A DNA stretch of 64,000 nucleotides. Source: Eublepharis macularius. Lineage: Eukaryota; Chordata; Lepidosauria; Squamata; Eublepharidae. Below the pieces are notes generated by a model. The model was not told where the DNA came from, searched no databases, and saw only the letters and a program-made list of their open reading frames with translations. Where the stretch lies: the NCBI RefSeq assembly GCF_028583425.1, contig NC_072795.1, positions 8,889,001 to 8,953,000 on the forward strand, written 5' to 3'. Below are positions 61,029-64,000 of this stretch, piece after piece. How positions within the stretch are numbered: position 1 is the stretch's first letter; each line of letters begins with the position of its first letter. Both the position numbers and the translations under genes were made by a program.

Positions 61029-64000
61029 CTCAAGATCATACAATATATGCAAAGGGAGCCTTCCAAATTCTAGGAAGATAGGTAAAAGCTTCCTTGGTTT
61101 TTTTTCCAGGCAATTTAAAGCACAGCATATTGCTGAATCTAACCCTCTCCCCCAACTAACTGGGAAGGAATTGCAAAGTATGCAACATTCAGGTCCCCTC
61201 AGCTTCTTCTTAACAGATCTTAGGCAGATAAGAGAAAAAGCTTCTCTGCTCCAGAAACAAATGTTTTACTTTTATTAAAGCATGAATTGTTGTGTAGGTG
61301 AATTTGGCCCTTGTGTGTCAAATCAAACTTGGAAGGTTTTGTTATCACCGAACGAGAAAAGACGCATGTGGCCTCTGTATCCTTAAGGAATGCAACATCT
61401 GACCTTTGGTTACTAATGCACTTGTCATTACTCATTACCCAAAGTAAGTCTACTTGAAAAGAATGCTCCCCCATCTCCCAAATGCAGAATTTTAGAGGAA
61501 ATTTTGGGATGCAGGAGAAAGTGGGAGGCAGGTTTATTGAGCTCCATGGATGTAAATTCGTTCCTCCCTGAAAATTTTTGGCAGGATTCCACCTGTTGAT
61601 TAGAATGATCTTGTTCATTGGATTTGCACTAAGAATAAACTCCAAGCAGGAATGAATAAATTGACAGAAAGCTGTAAAATCTGTCAAACTAGCATTTTTC
61701 TAAGGGCTAAATGATCTATATAGGATGATTTTTGGTAAGCTGCGTTGGGTTTCCCTGGATCCAACATGCTTTCCTGAAGTCACACAACAGCTGCAAAGAA
61801 AGGCATTTTTAAACTCACAGGAGCTCAATTTTGGTTGGAACTGCTGCATCAGTGGAAGAGCCGTTCCTGCCTTTCCATCCATTGACTGCTGTTGTCAAAT
61901 GGTTGACAACCATTTGGTTAATTCAATGGTTAATGCAGCTGCAAAAAAATGCTTCCCTCCAACTTAGTCTAGCCTGGGAGATGGTACCTTGACATTGCTG
62001 ATCTCGCCTTTTGGAGTGAAAAGGAAAGAAAGCCAGAAATTGCAAATATATTCATTTGTAATGAAGAAATAGCTGGACTAGACTACTACAAACATTGGGT
62101 GAAGTCTAAAATAAGTCCCAAATTTTAGGTACTGTTTTTTATGAGAGTTGGTTTATGAGTGCTAGTTTACAAATATGGTTTTATGCCACTAAATAGCTGT
62201 TCGTTCGGGTTTTTTTTAAAAAAAGTTGTTTCATGTCACACCTGCTTAGTGCTTATTTTAATTTCTGGTTTTAATATAGATATTTTTATGCTTGTGGTTT
62301 TGTGCTTGCATTATTGTGCTGTTTTTAACCTTGTCATGGGCTCATTGCCAATTGCCTGCCCTGTGGACACGTTCTGGGGAAAGCTCCATTGCCCATAAAA
62401 GTTCTTCTGCTTATCATTTGAATGCAAGAATATTCTGGTTATGTGCTCTGCTTTTTCTCTGTGCTTTTTCTCAGTCCACAGACTAGGCACTCAGATCAAC
62501 AGCTGCTGTGTTGCAATGGATTCACACTCTATGTCTCTAATTTACACACCTCTGTTTCCTGTCCAAGAATTTTAAGGTTGGGAAATTTCTCCCATGCTTG
62601 AAAGTCAAGCAGTGTAAGTAGGTCATTCATTGCAAAGAACTAATTAAGCAGCCAGGGAGAAGAAGAAGAAAAGCATTCCACGTGAGACAGCCAGGCAATT
62701 TGAAATTTTAATCTGCAATTGTTATAAAATTTAAGAAATGAACATGCCATCTAGGCCCACAAGAAATCCTTTGAGAATAATTGCAAAAAAGTACACGTAG
62801 ACTTCATTGGAGAAGTGGCTTCATTAGCAGCCATTTTTGCACAACTCTGGAGAATCACCCATGTGTCCTTTCTTGTATTTTAAGTTGTCAAAGAGCTGTG
62901 GGATGATAAGATAAGCTCCCCTCCCAGTGATGTTCCTGTATCTTCAAAGCAGCCATCTAGGACTATTAATTAGATTTTCAGGGTATGAGTTTTCAAGAGT
63001 CAAAGCTCTGTATTTGACAAAGGGAGCCTCAACTCCCAGTATGAAACTACTGAACTGGGATTTATCAGCATATTTATTTCTACTGAGACTTTCTTGGGAT
63101 TCACACAGGCATTGGGTAAAGGCCCACAGCCTAGTTGCAAAGACAGTTCTATCACATTAACTCTTTTCCTGAATGCGTTAGTCTGTTCTGATGTTATGTA
63201 CATTGGGATTCTTCACAGAAGTGCCACAAACATACGGTTACTCTTCATCTTCCCAGTGACCCCTGCTCTATGCCTAGAGGAAGGCAAAAAACCTCCAAGA
63301 TCCTGGCCAATCTTGAAAGCATTCAAAAGAATTAAAATCACCATGTCAAGCCATAACTAGCTTAAATTTCTGTGCCTCCGTTAGGCTTTTCCTTTGAATG
63401 CTGGAAGATGTGGGCTGCTGATCTGTTCTTTAAACACCACCTGTATGTAAGTAACTCTTTGTTATATTTGTAGACCTGCTTCAGTAATCTCTGAGTTCTC
63501 CTTTCTTACCTTTTGTACCTCATGGCATCAAAATCAAAGCCGTTACATTTGCTAACATTAGAATACCTAGCAACGGGAGGGAAGGTTTACATTTCAAAAC
63601 AAACCTGGTTCCCCACAGTTATAGGAAGCTGTGTCAGAAAGAAAAGGCCTGTCACAAGGGGTCATACAGTTTCAATGGTGTGTCCATGCTAACAGCAGTG
63701 ATGAATTATCTGGGATCACTTAAAGTTGCCAAGAGTTCTTCAAAGTAATTCCTACCCAGAGAACAATCAAATAACCAAGACTTGATCTGACCAGAGCAGG
63801 TACAACTGAAGTTATTGCTTTTGAAGAAATGATACCTCTGGTGCACCAACCAAAGTTGGAAAAGGGAACGTTGTATCATAGAATCCATTTGAGCCTCAAA
63901 ACAAATCCACATGGAAAAGTAACCCCAAGCTATATTGCTCTTTAATATCAATACCAGCAACAGCAACAACAGCAATAATAGAAACCATCCAACCATGGAA
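61029..64000. other. Intron 1 of gene C, unassigned
   Basis: I looked on both strands for a CYP2 exon 2 (YGNIYT, RPxTPFF) and found none. No RNA gene or clear repeat is seen. Confidence 0.45.

Noticed and set aside
58595-64000. Exon 2 of CYP2 gene C
   Set aside because: Searched by eye for YGNIYT- and RPxTPFF-like coding text on the plus strand; none found, so it must lie beyond the window.

Overview
This window is vertebrate nuclear DNA and almost certainly comes from a squamate reptile (lizard, gecko or snake). A Sauria-type SINE (tRNA-like head, BovB-like tail), 5S rRNA-derived SINEs, a young L1 whose ORF1 and ORF2 overlap, several Penelope-like elements (PLEs) and many short hAT-type elements occur together here, and exons have canonical GT/AG sites. 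The species cannot be named.

Host genes. The only host genes seen are cytochrome P450 family 2 (CYP2) genes, closest by eye to CYP2J. Gene A lies on the minus strand from 29374 down to 4034. All nine exons are present, in frame and bounded by consensus splice sites, with coding lengths 168, 163, 150, 161, 177, 142, 188, 142 and 194 nt, giving 494 residues. Locus B lies on the plus strand and keeps only exon 3 (40698-40847) and exon 4 (48265-48426, with a one-base insertion), so it is a relic. Gene C starts on the plus strand at 58424. Only its exon 1 is inside the window, and the rest of the window is its first intron. A and C are head to head, 29 kb apart, with relic B between them. Their 5' untranslated leaders are alike, so the cluster grew by duplication.

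Mobile DNA. From left to right: an L1 reverse-transcriptase fragment carrying a SINE, which in turn carries a whole PLE (PLE1, 947-3269, 12-bp target duplication); gene A, with introns full of 5S SINEs, hAT elements and palindromic MITEs; hairpin-shaped PLE derivatives at 11.6, 30.0 and 34.3 kb; a GC-rich stretch of broken hAT-like elements (35-40 kb); PLE2 (40983-42728, 14-bp target duplication); PLE3 (about 44592-47887, with a 713-codon open frame and identical 113-bp direct repeats); and a nest in which one nearly intact L1 (48935-55155) sits inside another L1, with an 18-bp target duplication. The outer L1 ends abruptly against a fragment of a PLE1-type element.

Most notable. The PLE ends carry hammerhead-ribozyme motifs. 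Five near-identical copies have the full conserved core and a palindromic ACGU in place of helix III. PLE3 carries a differently built hammerhead-like fold. Three insertions of 225-228 bp consist only of a short tail, an antisense terminal arm and a sense terminal arm, each between target duplications. They look like minimal, non-coding, self-hairpinning PLE derivatives built on two different PLE families. A second pattern is that the hAT-type elements share the outer terminal sequence (TAGAGATGGGCACG) but each has its own repeated subterminal word, as if binding-site dialects had diverged.
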